Part shown: piece by piece, positions 43,780 to 56,632 of the stretch | Position numbering within the stretch: position 1 is the stretch's first letter | Layout: each line of letters starts with the position of its first letter | Assembly (NCBI RefSeq): GCF_900090195.1 | Contig: NZ_LT607803.1 | Span: 7,032,229 to 7,096,228, forward strand | Direction of reading: 5' to 3' | Source of the DNA: Variovorax sp. HW608 | GTDB taxonomy: Bacteria; Pseudomonadota; Gammaproteobacteria; Burkholderiales; Burkholderiaceae_C | DNA length: 64,000 nt | The notes under the pieces: generated by a model | What the model was told of the DNA's origin: nothing | The model's input: only the letters and a program-made list of their open reading frames with translations | Database searches by the model: none | Program-made: the position numbers and the translations under genes

Positions 43780-44430
43780 ATGAGCGCGAGACTTTGGGAC
43801 ATCTCCCCGCCGGTGCACGAGGGCGCGCCGGTCTTTCCCGGCGACACGCCCTACCGGCAGCGCTGGGTCGCGACCATCGGGCCCGATTGCCCCGTGAACG
43901 TCAGCGAGATCACCTTGTCGCCGCACATCGGCGCGCACGCCGATGCGCCGGCGCACTACGACCCTGGGGGCGCAACCATCGGCCGGGTCGATCTCACGCC
44001 TTACCTGGGTCCGTGCCGCGTGATTCACGCGATCGGCTGCGGCCCGCCGATCGAATGGGCGCACGTCGCACATGCCATCGAGGCGCTTGCGCCGCGTGTT
44101 CTGGTGCGCACTTACGAATGCGCACCTGTGGATCGATGGGACGCCCAGCTCGCCGCCTTTGCCCCCGACACCATCGAACGCCTCGCGCGCCTCGGCGTGA
44201 CCCTGATCGGCATCGACACCGCGAGCATCGATCCGGCCGACAGCAAGACGCTCGACAGCCATCAGGCCATTCGCCGCCTCGGACTGCGCGTGCTCGAGAA
44301 CCTCGTGCTCGATGACGTGCCCGAAGGCGACTACGAGCTCATCGCGCTGCCGCTCAAGCTCGTGGATGCGGATGCGTCGCCGGTGCGGGCGGTGCTGCGC
44401 GAACTGGCGCGACCGGGAACGGGGGCGTAA
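43780..44430 (+). CDS. kynB: Arylformamidase (kynurenine formamidase), cyclase family
   Basis: A 216-residue metal hydrolase that converts N-formylkynurenine to kynurenine. The family core LWDISPPVHEGAPVFPGDTP, the zinc motif HIGAHADAPAHYDP (H-x3-H-x-D) and GIDTASIDPADSKTLDSH are present. No kynA or kynU is adjacent. Isatin hydrolases belong to the same superfamily, but this sequence looks like KynB. Confidence 0.9.
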   Translation: MSARLWDISPPVHEGAPVFPGDTPYRQRWVATIGPDCPVNVSEITLSPHIGAHADAPAHYDPGGATIGRVDLTPYLGPCRVIHAIGCGPPIEWAHVAHAIEALAPRVLVRTYECAPVDRWDAQLAAFAPDTIERLARLGVTLIGIDTASIDPADSKTLDSHQAIRRLGLRVLENLVLDDVPEGDYELIALPLKLVDADASPVRAVLRELARPGTGA

Positions 44431-44479
44431 GCTGTTCGCGAGAACGCCCGAGATCGAGGGTATGAAACGGAGGTGACTG

Positions 44480-45718
44480 ATGTTCAGTGACGACGAACTC
44501 GCCCAACTGCGCACGCACGGTGTCGTGCTCTTCGCCAAGCGCGTGATCTTCGGCGCGCAGCCGCCGATGTCCGCCGAGCAGATCGCTGCGGTGCAGGCGG
44601 TGTGCGCGGGACCGATTCCACCGGATCTTCTTTCGCTCTGGCGCGTCACGGCGGGCGGGCGGCTGGACTACGACCTGCACCTCCACATGAACGGCAACGA
44701 GGAGTCGTTCAGCTGGAACGAGCTGTTCTGGAACGGCAGCGACACCTACCACGACCTGCATGGGTGGATCGAGCATGAGCTCCAGGGCGCGAGGGACGCG
44801 GCCGCCGAGAGCGAAGAGGCCTGGGACGGCAAGCTCACGCTGCTGCCCTTCGGCGGCTTCGAGTATTGCGATCGCATCTACGCGGTGGTCGAGGCCGGCG
44901 CCGACTACGGCCACGTGCTCGCGTGGAAGCAGGGCCTGCCCCAGGCCTGGGCGCACGAGATGCACGAGGACGGCATGACGACCGTCGCACACGACCTCTA
45001 TGCCGCCTTCGACGCACTGCGCCTCGACGAAGACCCGCTCAAGCCCGCGGGCGAATACTTCACCGGCCAGTCGCTGCTCGAATACCTCGACGACCGTCAC
45101 CAGGAAGACGGACTGCCGATCGAGCTGATGGACAAGGTGATCGCCTTCTACCGGCAGGCGATGGTGGACTGGCACACGCCGCTCGCCGACGGCACGCTGG
45201 GCGAGAGCGGGCCGCTGTCGCGCATCGCGCTGCGCCACGCGGTCGCCACCGACGATGCGGAACTCGTCGCGAAGCTGCACGCCGCGGGCGTTTCGCTCGA
45301 CGGCCCCTTGAGCGGCAGCGCGATCGCGACCGATCTCGCGATCGGCCATGGCGCACACGCCGCCGCGGCCGCGCTGGTGCGTGCCGGTGCGCCGGTGGCC
45401 CCCGATGCGCTGGACGCCATCGACAGCGCGATCTCCCCCGAGCTCGCCGACCTGCTGCTCACGCACGGCGCGCAGGCGAGCCCCACCGCCATCGCCGAAT
45501 GCGTGGCCTGCGGCGCACCCGCCGCGGCGCGGGTCATCGCCAGCGCCTATGCCGAGGCGCACGACGACCTCGCCGCCGCCTACGCCACTGCGCGGGACGA
45601 GATGCTCGCCGACCTCGAATCCTCGCTGGTCGAAGTTCGCGAGGGCCGCCTGACGCACTACCTGGGACTGGCCGGCCTGACCCGGCGCGCGGATCACCTG
45701 CGCAGCTTCAGCCTCTGA
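44480..45718 (+). CDS. SMI1/KNR4-like protein with ankyrin-like C-terminus
   Basis: A 412-residue acidic protein. The first ~180 residues resemble the SMI1/KNR4 (SUKH) fold (PIPPDLLSLWRVTAGGRLDY; LLPFGGFEYCDRIYAVV). The C-terminal ~190 residues contain about four degenerate ankyrin-like helical repeats (LRHAVATDDAELVAKLHAAG; LAIGHGAHAAAAALVRAGA; ADLLLTHGAQA). SUKH proteins are often immunity proteins against secreted toxins, but no toxin gene is adjacent. The ATG follows a near-perfect GGAGGTGA ribosome-binding site. Confidence 0.65.
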   Translation: MFSDDELAQLRTHGVVLFAKRVIFGAQPPMSAEQIAAVQAVCAGPIPPDLLSLWRVTAGGRLDYDLHLHMNGNEESFSWNELFWNGSDTYHDLHGWIEHELQGARDAAAESEEAWDGKLTLLPFGGFEYCDRIYAVVEAGADYGHVLAWKQGLPQAWAHEMHEDGMTTVAHDLYAAFDALRLDEDPLKPAGEYFTGQSLLEYLDDRHQEDGLPIELMDKVIAFYRQAMVDWHTPLADGTLGESGPLSRIALRHAVATDDAELVAKLHAAGVSLDGPLSGSAIATDLAIGHGAHAAAAALVRAGAPVAPDALDAIDSAISPELADLLLTHGAQASPTAIAECVACGAPAAARVIASAYAEAHDDLAAAYATARDEMLADLESSLVEVREGRLTHYLGLAGLTRRADHLRSFSL

Positions 45719-45719
45719 T

Positions 45720-46898
45720 TCAGGCGTCGTAGAGCCAGGGCACGTCGAGCAGCTTGGCGCCAAGCACGCGCAGCGCCGCATCGCGGCCCAGGCGCACGAG
45801 GCCGGTCGCATGGAAGATCTCGCCATTGCGCCGTGCGCGCGCCTGCACGTTGGCGTTGCGTTCCCAGCGCTCGTCCGCATAGCGCGCGAAGGCCGCGGGC
45901 ACCTGTGCGGCGGAACCGCCATCGAGCGCATCGGCCAGCGCGACTGCATCCTCGATCGCCATGCCCGCACCCTGCGCGAGGTACGGCAGCATGGGGTGCG
46001 CCGCGTCGCCGGCGAGCGCGATGCGCTCGCCCGCCATCTGGTGCGGGCCCGTGAGCGGCGGCCGGTCGTTGAGCGTCCACGCCCGCCACGATGGCACGGC
46101 TTCGAGCAAGGCCTGCAGTTCGCCGCAGGTGCGGCCGGTGGCCTGCTGCAACGCGGCAAGGCTGGTCCGGCGGTCCCAGTCGCGCGCATCGCCTTCGGGC
46201 GCGGCCTCGGCCAGCACCACCACGTTGAGCGCGTCGCCGCGGCGCACCGGATAGGACACCGCATGCAGCCGCGGACCGAGCCAGACGTCGACGCGCGTGC
46301 TGCGCAGCGCCGCCGGCAGGGCCGACTGATCGACTGTCGCGCGCCATGCGGTGTGCCCGGTGGCACGGGGCGGCGACGCATCCTCGATGACGCTGGGACG
46401 CACCGTGCTCCAGAGGCCGTCGGCGCCGATCAGGGCGTCGGCTTCCCAGACGCGCGAGTCGGCGCTCGCCACGCAGACGGATTCGCCACGCGCGGTGACC
46501 TGCGTCACCCGCGCGCCGGTGGTCAGCGTGACCGCGCCGCTGCCGCGAACCGCCGCAAGCAGCAATGCGTGAAGATCGGCGCGGTGAACGCAAAGGTAGG
46601 GCGCGGCATAGCTGTGCAGCATCGCGTTGCCGAGCGGCAGGCGCGCGATCTCGTTGCCTGCGGTCGCGCTGCGGACCACCAGGGCTTCCGGACGCGCGGC
46701 GACGCGCATGAGGCCTTCGGAAACACCGAGCGCCTGCAATCGCCGGGTGACGTTCGGCCCCAGCTGGATGCCGGCGCCGACTTCGCCGAAAGCCACCGCC
46801 TGCTCCAGCAGGTCGATGCGGTGGCGCCGGCGCGCGAGCGCCAGCGCGCTCGCGAGGCCCGCGATGCCTCCTCCCGCGATCAGGACATGTGCCGCCAT
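45720..46898 (-). CDS. FAD-dependent aromatic monooxygenase (salicylate/3-hydroxybenzoate hydroxylase type)
   Basis: A 392-residue group A flavoprotein hydroxylase. It has the N-terminal GxGxxG (LIAGGGIAGLASALALAR), the ADP-binding acidic end DLLEQ, the middle GADGLWSTVR (DG motif) and AGDAAHPMLPYLAQGAGMAI (GD motif). It would hydroxylate a phenolic acid with NAD(P)H and O2. Nothing nearby fixes the substrate. It ends 1 nt from the convergent SMI1 gene; a GTG at 46910 is an alternative start. Confidence 0.85.
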   Translation of the reverse strand: MAAHVLIAGGGIAGLASALALARRRHRIDLLEQAVAFGEVGAGIQLGPNVTRRLQALGVSEGLMRVAARPEALVVRSATAGNEIARLPLGNAMLHSYAAPYLCVHRADLHALLLAAVRGSGAVTLTTGARVTQVTARGESVCVASADSRVWEADALIGADGLWSTVRPSVIEDASPPRATGHTAWRATVDQSALPAALRSTRVDVWLGPRLHAVSYPVRRGDALNVVVLAEAAPEGDARDWDRRTSLAALQQATGRTCGELQALLEAVPSWRAWTLNDRPPLTGPHQMAGERIALAGDAAHPMLPYLAQGAGMAIEDAVALADALDGGSAAQVPAAFARYADERWERNANVQARARRNGEIFHATGLVRLGRDAALRVLGAKLLDVPWLYDA

Positions 46899-46910
46899 CG
46901 ACCCGCGCAC

Positions 46911-47186
46911 TCAGTGGGAGTGCGGCACGGATGTCTTGCCGGCTTCGGCCGCCCGGGCGGCGGGGGTCGAACAACTGCCGCAGCTGTCGCACGAGCCGCA
47001 GCCCGAGGTCTTGCCCAGCGATTCGGCGAGCCGGCCGGCCCGTTCCTCATCGACCAGCCCGGCGCGTTGCGAGCCGGCGGCCACCCTGGCGGCCATGGCC
47101 CGGCGCCAGTTGCCGGGCATCCAGCGCCAGACCGCATAGACCGCGGCCAGCGCGACGATCAGCGCGACGACGATTTGTTGTGCCAT
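46911..47186 (-). CDS. Small Cys-rich membrane protein associated with FeoB
   Basis: A 91-residue protein with one N-terminal membrane helix (about 4-20, ending YAVWRWMPGNWRR) and a C-terminal cysteine cluster (GCGSCDSCGSCS). It occupies the position of FeoC-like or FeoB-associated Cys-rich proteins, 1 nt after feoB. A metal-binding or redox-sensing role is inferred. Confidence 0.75.
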   Translation of the reverse strand: MAQQIVVALIVALAAVYAVWRWMPGNWRRAMAARVAAGSQRAGLVDEERAGRLAESLGKTSGCGSCDSCGSCSTPAARAAEAGKTSVPHSH

Positions 47187-47187
47187 C

Positions 47188-49086
47188 TCATCCTCCTGTG
47201 AGAGCCAGGGCCACCCGGTAGGTGATCCAGCACGCCATGTAGGCGAGTCCGAACAGGTAGCCGGCCATGATCAGCACGTAGCGCCACGAGCCGGTCTCGC
47301 GCTTGACCGTGGCGAGCGTCGAGATGCACTGCGGCGCGAAGACGTACCACACCAGCAGCGAGAGTGCCGTCGGCAGCGACCAGCTCCCCGCGAGCAGGGG
47401 CGCCAGCTGGCCCGCGACGTCGTCACCGGTGGCCGAAAGCGCATAGACGGTGCCGAGCGCGCCCACCGCCACCTCGCGCGCGGCCATGCCGGGCACGAGC
47501 GCGATCGAGATCTGCCAGTTGAACCCGATGGGCGCGAAGATGTGTTCGAGCCCGCGGCCGATGATGCCGGCCAGGCTGTACTGGATCGCCGGTCCGGTCG
47601 CGCCTTCCGGCGGCGAAGGGAAGGTCGAGAGGAACCACAACAGGATCGTGAGCGTGAGAATGATCGTGCCCACGCGCTGCAGGAAGATCCAGGCGCGCTC
47701 GTAGAGCCCCAGCGCGAGATTGCGCGGATTGGGCCAGCGGTAGGCCGGCAGCTCCATCATCAAGGGCGAATGCGCCTTGCTGTCGCGGAAGCGCTTCATG
47801 ACCCATGCCACCGCCATCGCCGAGACGATGCCGAAGACGTACAGCGCGAACAGCACCACCCCCTGGAGATTGAACACGCCGCCCACGGTGCGCGACGGAA
47901 TGAAGGCAGCGATCAGCAGCGCATAGACCGGCAGGCGCGCCGAGCAGGTCATGAGCGGCGCGATCATGATCGTGGTGATCCGGTCGCGCCAGTTGGTGAT
48001 GGTGCGCGTCGCCATCACACCGGGGATGGCGCAGGCGAAGCTCGACAGCAGCGGAATGAAGGAACGGCCCGACAACCCCACCGTGCCCATGACGCGGTCG
48101 AGCAGGAAGGCCGCGCGCGGCAGGTAGCCCGAATCCTCCAGCGCCAGGATGAACAGGAACAGGATCAGGATCTGCGGCAGGAACACGATCACGCCGCCGG
48201 CCCCTGCGACGATGCCGTCGACCAGCAGGCTTTGCAGCATGCCTTCGGGCACCACGTGCTTCACGAGTTCGCCGAAGGCGGCGGTCGCGTCCTTGATGGC
48301 GTCCATCGGCACTTCGGCCCAGCTGAAGACGGCCTGGAACATCAGGAACATCGTGATCGCCAGCACCAGCATGCCCCACAGCGGATGCATCACGACGCGG
48401 TCGATGCGGTCGCTGGTCGCCAGGCTGCCGACGGGTTCCTTCACGGTCGCGGCCAGGATGCGGCGCACCTCGCGCTGGGTGTCGAGCACCTCGTCGAAGC
48501 CCGGCGAATGCCAGGCGCGCGGCGCGGCGGCGGCAACGGGGAGATCCAGGGTTTCGACCAAGGCGCGCGCGCCGTCGCTCTGGACGCCGACGGTCTCGAT
48601 CACCGGCACGCCGAGCTCGCGCGACAGCGCCGCGGTGTCGACCTGGATGCCCTGCTTGCGCGCCATGTCGGTCATGTTCAGCGCCACCACCATCGGCAGT
48701 CCGAGGCGCTTGGCGTCGAGCACGAGCCGCAGATTGAGGCGCAGGTTGGTGGCATCGGTGACGCACACCAGCAGATCGGGCGGCGCCTCGCTGCTCTTGC
48801 CGGTGACCACGTCGCGCGTGACCGCCTCGTCGGCCGACAGCGCATTGAGGCTGTAGGCGCCGGGCAGGTCGAGCACGAAGACGCGCCGGCCCGATGCGGT
48901 GCGCAAGGTGCCTTCCTTGCGCTCGACGGTCACGCCCGCGTAGTTCGCGACCTTCTGGCGGCTGCCGGTCAAGAGGTTGAACAGCGCGGTCTTGCCGCAG
49001 TTGGGATTGCCGAGCAGCGCGATGCGCTCCGGCGGACTCGACGACGACGCGGCGCCGGGCTTGAAGCTGAGCGTTGCCTCAACCAT
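47188..49086 (-). CDS. feoB: Ferrous iron transporter FeoB
   Basis: A 632-residue protein. The N-terminal G domain has GNPNCGKTALFN (26-37), DLPGAYSL and NMTDMARK. The membrane part has the two gate repeats (FIPLLSSFACAIPGVMATRT and the later APIGFNWQISIALVPGMAAREV region). It is shorter than E. coli FeoB (773 aa), mainly in the spacer region. It overlaps feoA by 8 nt. Confidence 0.95.
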   Translation of the reverse strand: MVEATLSFKPGAASSSSPPERIALLGNPNCGKTALFNLLTGSRQKVANYAGVTVERKEGTLRTASGRRVFVLDLPGAYSLNALSADEAVTRDVVTGKSSEAPPDLLVCVTDATNLRLNLRLVLDAKRLGLPMVVALNMTDMARKQGIQVDTAALSRELGVPVIETVGVQSDGARALVETLDLPVAAAAPRAWHSPGFDEVLDTQREVRRILAATVKEPVGSLATSDRIDRVVMHPLWGMLVLAITMFLMFQAVFSWAEVPMDAIKDATAAFGELVKHVVPEGMLQSLLVDGIVAGAGGVIVFLPQILILFLFILALEDSGYLPRAAFLLDRVMGTVGLSGRSFIPLLSSFACAIPGVMATRTITNWRDRITTIMIAPLMTCSARLPVYALLIAAFIPSRTVGGVFNLQGVVLFALYVFGIVSAMAVAWVMKRFRDSKAHSPLMMELPAYRWPNPRNLALGLYERAWIFLQRVGTIILTLTILLWFLSTFPSPPEGATGPAIQYSLAGIIGRGLEHIFAPIGFNWQISIALVPGMAAREVAVGALGTVYALSATGDDVAGQLAPLLAGSWSLPTALSLLVWYVFAPQCISTLATVKRETGSWRYVLIMAGYLFGLAYMACWITYRVALALTGG

Positions 49087-49369
49087 GGCCGGCCGCTCCC
49101 GGGGTGACGCGGATCAGCGCTGCCTCATGACGGCGCAGTGCGAAGGTCGTATGGCCCAGCCGCACCGCCAGCGGCTCGCGCCCCGGCACGCCGTTGGCGA
49201 CGATGCAGACCGCCTCGCCGGGGACGAATCCGATCTCGGTCAGCCTGAGGGCCAGGTCGCGGTCCTCGGGCGAATCCGGCCGCGCGACGTCGAGCACCGT
49301 CGCCCACTGACGGTTGGGGAGTTGATGGAGGCTGATGGCGGCCAGGGCCGTGCCGGTCGAATTCGTCAC
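49079..49369 (-). CDS. feoA: Ferrous iron transport protein A (SH3-like)
   Basis: A 96-residue FeoA with the core DLALRLTEIGFVPGEAVCIV and the LAVRLGHTTFALRRHEAALI strand. GTG at 49369 (VTNSTGTAL) is the best start, since sequence upstream contains the Fur box and a non-conserved leader. First gene of feoA-feoB-Cys-rich. Confidence 0.85.
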   Translation of the reverse strand: MTNSTGTALAAISLHQLPNRQWATVLDVARPDSPEDRDLALRLTEIGFVPGEAVCIVANGVPGREPLAVRLGHTTFALRRHEAALIRVTPGAAGHG

Positions 49370-49393
49370 CTGCGGAATCCAGGAGTCTTCAAA

Positions 49394-49412
49394 AATGAGA
49401 ATTATTCTCGAA
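49394..49412. promoter_or_regulatory. Fur box of the feo operon
   Basis: The palindrome GAGAATTATTCTC (6-1-6, 49397-49409) within an A-rich flank matches the Fur consensus of GATAAT-type hexamers and lies 25 nt before feoA. It predicts iron repression. Confidence 0.75.
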
Positions 49413-49508
49413 AACGGCGCGCTTGGAGCGCGGCGCTGAAGAATCCTTGCGGCAGAACAGTGAAACGGCGGCACAGGGGCCGCCGTTTGCCAGCGAGTCA
49501 GGCGCGAG

Positions 49509-52382
<2,874 letters not shown>

Positions 52383-52518
52383 TGGAAAACTCCTGTGATT
52401 CGTGGAAGCTCCGCAAAGATAGCAGGCTTCGGGGACGTCGGCAGCAGTCCGGCGCCGCGGGCACCCCATGACCTCCGAGGTCATGGCTTTCGCGCGCGCG
52501 ACCACTACGATGGCGCGC

Positions 52519-53346
52519 ATGAGCCTTCGCAGCACCCCGCCGACCGCGGCCGATCCGTTCGGCACTCACCTCCGGCACTGGCGCCAGCATCGCCGGCTGA
52601 GCCAGCTCGATCTGGCGCACGAGGCGCAGGTCTCGACGCGCCATCTGAGCTACGTCGAGACCGGCCGCGCCGAACCCAGCCGCGAGATGGTGCTGCGGCT
52701 GGCCGAGCGGCTGGAGGTGCCGCTGCGCGAGCGCAATGCCCTGCTGGTCGCGGCCGGCTACGCGCCCATGTACCGGCAGCGCTCGCTCGACGACCCGGCG
52801 CTCGCCTCGGCGCGGCGTGCGGTCGAGCTGGTGCTCAAGGGCCACGAACCCTTCCCGGCGCTCGCGGTCGACCGCCACTGGAACCTCGTCGCACACAACG
52901 CGCTCGTGCCGCTGCTGATGGCCGGCGCAGCGCCGGAACTGGTCAAGCCGCCGATCAACGTGCTCCGGCTCAGCCTGCATCCGGGCGGATTGGCGCCGAG
53001 GATCGCGAATCTGCAGCAATGGCGGGCGCATCTGCTGGAGCGGCTCCAGCAGCAGATCGCCGCGACGGGCGATGCGGCCCTTTCAGCGCTGCACGATGAG
53101 CTGGCTGCCTATCCGATGCCCAAGGTCGGACACGACGCGCCCGCGGCCGGCGCAGAACTCGCGAACGTGGTCGTGCCTTTCCAGCTCGTGACACCGAGCG
53201 GCATCCTGAGCTTCATCAGCACGACCACGATCTTCGGCACGCCGGTGGATGTGACCTTGCAGGAGCTTGCGGTGGAGTCGTTCTTCCCGGCGGACGCACA
53301 GACGGCGAAGGCGCTGGCGGCACTGGCCGCGCAAGCCGCCGCCTGA
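52519..53346 (+). CDS. XRE-family HTH regulator with MmyB-like C-terminal domain
   Basis: A 275-residue regulator. The N-terminal HTH ([36 protein letters not shown]) is followed by the MmyB ligand-binding domain ([37 protein letters not shown]). MmyB-like domains are PAS-like and may bind fatty-acyl or aromatic ligands. It lies between the two aconitase genes and is divergent from acnA. ATG at 52510 is an alternative start. Confidence 0.88.
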   Translation: MSLRSTPPTAADPFGTHLRHWRQHRRLSQLDLAHEAQVSTRHLSYVETGRAEPSREMVLRLAERLEVPLRERNALLVAAGYAPMYRQRSLDDPALASARRAVELVLKGHEPFPALAVDRHWNLVAHNALVPLLMAGAAPELVKPPINVLRLSLHPGGLAPRIANLQQWRAHLLERLQQQIAATGDAALSALHDELAAYPMPKVGHDAPAAGAELANVVVPFQLVTPSGILSFISTTTIFGTPVDVTLQELAVESFFPADAQTAKALAALAAQAAA

Positions 53347-53357
53347 AGCGCTGCGGC

Positions 53358-53383
53358 ACAAAAAACCCCGCCGAAGCGGGGTT
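53358..53383 (-). terminator. Terminator of acnB
   Basis: AACCCCGC (53364-53371) pairs with GCGGGGTT (53376-53383) with a CGAA loop. On the minus strand a T tract (complement of the A run ending at 53365) follows. It lies 25-50 nt after the acnB stop and can also serve the converging regulator gene. Confidence 0.9.
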
Positions 53384-53408
53384 CCTCGAAAGGCACGCAA
53401 CGGATCGA

Positions 53409-56000
53409 TCAGGCTGCGACGCCGGCCGCCACTTCCTTGTATTCGTCGAGGCGGTCGAAGTTCAGGTACTGGTAGATCTGGCCGCTCGCGGCATCCAGCA
53501 CACCGGCGCTCGCCATGTACTCTTCCTTCGTCGGGATGCGGCCGAGGCGCGAGCAGATCGCGGCCAGCTCGGCGCTGCCGAGGTACACGTTGGTGTTCTT
53601 GCCCAGGCGGTTCGGGAAGTTCCGCGTGCTGGTCGACATCACCGTCGCGCCCTCGCGCACCTGCGCCTGGTTGCCCATGCACAGCGAGCAGCCGGGCATC
53701 TCGGTGCGCGCACCGGCGTTGCCGAACACGCCGTAGTGGCCTTCCTCGGTGAGCTGGTGGGCGTCCATCTTGGTCGGCGGCGCGATCCAGAGCTTGACCG
53801 GGATGTCGCGCTTGCCTTCGAGCAGCTTGGAAGCCGCGCGGAAGTGGCCGATGTTGGTCATGCACGAACCGATGAACACTTCGTCGATCTGCGCGCCGGC
53901 GACGTCGGACAGCGTCTTCACGTCGTCCGGATCGTTCGGGCAGGCCACGATCGGCTCGTGGATGTCGGCCAGGTCGATCTCGATCACGGCCGCGTATTCG
54001 GCGTCGGCGTCGCCCTTCAGGAGCTGCGGGTTCTTGAGCCAGGCTTCCTGCGCGGCGATGCGGCGGCCCAGCGTGCGCGCGTCGGCATAGCCCTCGGCGA
54101 TCATCCACTTCATCAGCGTGATGTTGCTGTTGATGTATTCGATGATCGGTTCCTTGTTCAGGTGAACCGTGCAGCCGGCGGCGGAGCGCTCGGCCGAAGC
54201 GTCGCTGAGCTCGAAGGCCTGTTCGACCTTCAGGTCCGGCAGGCCCTCGATCTCGAGGATGCGGCCCGAGAAGATGTTCTTCTTGCCCTTCTTCTCGACC
54301 GTCAGCAGGCCTTGCTTGATCGCGTACAGCGGGATCGCGTTGACGAGGTCGCGCAGGGTCACGCCCGGCTGCATCTTGCCCTTGAAGCGCACCAGCACCG
54401 ATTCGGGCATGTCCAGCGGCATCACGCCGGTCGCGGCCGCGAAAGCCACCAGGCCCGAGCCGGCCGGGAAGCTGATGCCGATCGGGAAACGCGTGTGGCT
54501 GTCGCCGCCGGTGCCCACGGTGTCGGGCGTCAGCAGGCGGTTGAGCCAGCTGTGGATCACGCCGTCGCCCGGACGCAGCGACACGCCGCCGCGGGTCGAG
54601 ATGAAGTCCGGCAGCTCGTGGTGCATCTTCACGTCGACCTTCTTCGGGTAGGCCGCGGTGTGGCAGAACGACTGCATCACCAGGTCGGCGCTGAAGCCGA
54701 GGCAGGCGAGGTCCTTGAGTTCGTCGCGGGTCATCGGGCCAGTGGTGTCCTGGCTGCCGACCGAGGTCATCTTGGGCTCGCAGTAGGTGCCGGGGCGCAC
54801 GCCTTGGCCTTCGGGCAGACCGCAGGCGCGGCCGACCATCTTCTGCGCCAGCGAGAAGCCCTTCCTGGTGTCGACCGGGCTCACCGGCAGGCGGAACAGC
54901 GTCGAGACCGGCAGGCCCAGCGCTTCACGTGCCTTGGCCGTCAGGCCGCGGCCGATGATCAGAGGAATGCGGCCGCCGGCGCGCACTTCGTCGAACAGCA
55001 CGTCGCTCTTGACCTTGAATTCGGCGATGACCTTGCCGTCCTTGAGCGCCTTGCCTTCGTAGGGACGCAGCTCGACCACGTCGCCCATTTCCATCTGGCT
55101 CACGTCGAGCTCGATCGGCAGCGCGCCCGCGTCTTCCATCGTGTTGTAGAAGATCGGCGCGATCTTGTTGCCGAGGCACACGCCGCCGAAGCGCTTGTTG
55201 GGGATGAAGGGGATGTCCTCGCCGGTGAACCACAGCACCGAATTGGTGGCCGACTTGCGGCTGGAGCCGGTGCCGACCACGTCGCCGACGTAGGCCACCT
55301 GGTGGCCCTTGGCCTTCAGCGATTCGATGAACTTGACCGGGCCGCGCTTGCCGTCTTCCTCGGGCTGGAACGGTGCGCCGTCGCGCTTGTTCTTGAGCAT
55401 CGCGAGCGCGTGCATCGGGATGTCGGGACGGGTCGTCGCATCGGGTGCGGGCGACAGGTCGTCGGTGTTGGTTTCGCCGGGCACCTTGAACACCGTGATG
55501 GTGAGGCTCTTGGGCACTTCGGGACGGCTGGTGAACCACTCGGCGTCGGCCCAGCTTTGCAGCACGGCCTTGGCGTTGGCGTTGCCCTTGTCGGCCTTTT
55601 CCTTGACGTCGTGGAACTGGTCGAACATCAGGAGCGTCTTCTTCAGGCCGTCCGCGGCGGCAGCACCGACTTCGGCGTCATCGAGCAGGTCGACCAGCGG
55701 TCCGATGTTGTAGCCGCCGAGCATGGTGCCGAGCAGTTGGGTGGCACGTGCGCGCGACAGCAGTGCGCTCTTCTCGGTGCCATGCGCCACGGCGGCCAGG
55801 TAGCTCGCCTTCACCTTGGCCGCGTCGTCCACGCCGGCGGGAACGCGATGCGTCAGCAGATCGAGCAGCTGCTCGGCGTTGGCCGGGGCCGGGGCCTTCA
55901 TGAGCTCGATCAATTCGGCGGTCTGCTTCGCGGTCAGCGGCAGGGGCGGGATACCGAGCGCGGCGCGCTCGGCAACGTGGTCAGCGTAGGCTTGCAACAT
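53409..56000 (-). CDS. acnB: Bifunctional aconitate hydratase 2 / 2-methylisocitrate dehydratase AcnB
   Basis: An 863-residue AcnB. The N-terminal HEAT-like domain ([20 protein letters not shown]) and swivel domain precede the cluster cysteines in [14 protein letters not shown] and [33 protein letters not shown] is conserved. The start at 56000 has a GGAGAAAAGAAG leader. Last gene of the mdh-tam-lyase-small protein-acnB string. Confidence 0.97.
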   Translation of the reverse strand: MLQAYADHVAERAALGIPPLPLTAKQTAELIELMKAPAPANAEQLLDLLTHRVPAGVDDAAKVKASYLAAVAHGTEKSALLSRARATQLLGTMLGGYNIGPLVDLLDDAEVGAAAADGLKKTLLMFDQFHDVKEKADKGNANAKAVLQSWADAEWFTSRPEVPKSLTITVFKVPGETNTDDLSPAPDATTRPDIPMHALAMLKNKRDGAPFQPEEDGKRGPVKFIESLKAKGHQVAYVGDVVGTGSSRKSATNSVLWFTGEDIPFIPNKRFGGVCLGNKIAPIFYNTMEDAGALPIELDVSQMEMGDVVELRPYEGKALKDGKVIAEFKVKSDVLFDEVRAGGRIPLIIGRGLTAKAREALGLPVSTLFRLPVSPVDTRKGFSLAQKMVGRACGLPEGQGVRPGTYCEPKMTSVGSQDTTGPMTRDELKDLACLGFSADLVMQSFCHTAAYPKKVDVKMHHELPDFISTRGGVSLRPGDGVIHSWLNRLLTPDTVGTGGDSHTRFPIGISFPAGSGLVAFAAATGVMPLDMPESVLVRFKGKMQPGVTLRDLVNAIPLYAIKQGLLTVEKKGKKNIFSGRILEIEGLPDLKVEQAFELSDASAERSAAGCTVHLNKEPIIEYINSNITLMKWMIAEGYADARTLGRRIAAQEAWLKNPQLLKGDADAEYAAVIEIDLADIHEPIVACPNDPDDVKTLSDVAGAQIDEVFIGSCMTNIGHFRAASKLLEGKRDIPVKLWIAPPTKMDAHQLTEEGHYGVFGNAGARTEMPGCSLCMGNQAQVREGATVMSTSTRNFPNRLGKNTNVYLGSAELAAICSRLGRIPTKEEYMASAGVLDAASGQIYQYLNFDRLDEYKEVAAGVAA

Positions 56001-56070
56001 CTTCTTTTCTCCGGGAACACAAATTGGCGGCGGCTCCCGCAATGAAGCAAGAGCCGCGCCTCGGGGGGAC

Positions 56071-56604
56071 TTACTGCTTGGGCGTATCGGCGCCTTCGAA
56101 CAGGCTCTTGGGCGGGTTCTTCTTCATATCCTCGGCGACTTCGACCTGCTTGGCCGCCTGGCATTCGTCGGCCAGGCGCAGGCCCTGCTTCTGGCTCATC
56201 AGCATCGACTTGTTGCCGAGCTGCAGCCACATCGCGCCGGCGCTCGGGTCTTCGAGGCGGATCGCGCCAGTGCGGCTTTCCACCGGATGCAGGCGATAGT
56301 GCTTGCCCGCGTGCACCAAGGTGAAGAAGCCCGGCTTCTTCTCGTCGGCCTTGATCTCCACGCTGGCGCCGAGTTCGCACTTGATCACGCCGGTGTAGAC
56401 GCGCTCGGCGACCTTGATGTCGGCATCGGACAGCGTGGGGTCGACTTCCTCGCTGATGGGCTTCTTTTCTTCCAGCTTCTTGACGACGCCCTTGGGCACC
56501 ACCTTGTGGAGGACCTTGGTGCGCGGCTTGGGCGCATCCGTCTGGGCCGTTGCAGCCAGCGGCAGCGCGACGACGGCAGCGGCGATCAGCGCAATAGTCT
56601 TCAT
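56071..56604 (-). CDS. Secreted or periplasmic protein of unknown function
   Basis: A 177-residue protein. A signal peptide ([20 protein letters not shown]) with an AxA-like cleavage site is followed by a lysine-rich stretch and a domain with one Cys pair (IKCELGAS and LADECQAAK) that could form a disulfide. No enzyme motif. It sits between the CoA ester lyase and acnB genes, a conserved-looking but unexplained position. Confidence 0.8.
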   Translation of the reverse strand: MKTIALIAAAVVALPLAATAQTDAPKPRTKVLHKVVPKGVVKKLEEKKPISEEVDPTLSDADIKVAERVYTGVIKCELGASVEIKADEKKPGFFTLVHAGKHYRLHPVESRTGAIRLEDPSAGAMWLQLGNKSMLMSQKQGLRLADECQAAKQVEVAEDMKKNPPKSLFEGADTPKQ

Positions 56605-56632
56605 GGTGTGATTCTTTCGAGAGTGATGTGTT

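Noticed and set aside
43780..44430. Isatin hydrolase completing the proposed indole-acetate route
   Set aside because: It belongs to the same superfamily, but its sequence matches kynurenine formamidase and it lies 33 kb from the degradation operon. Kept as kynB.
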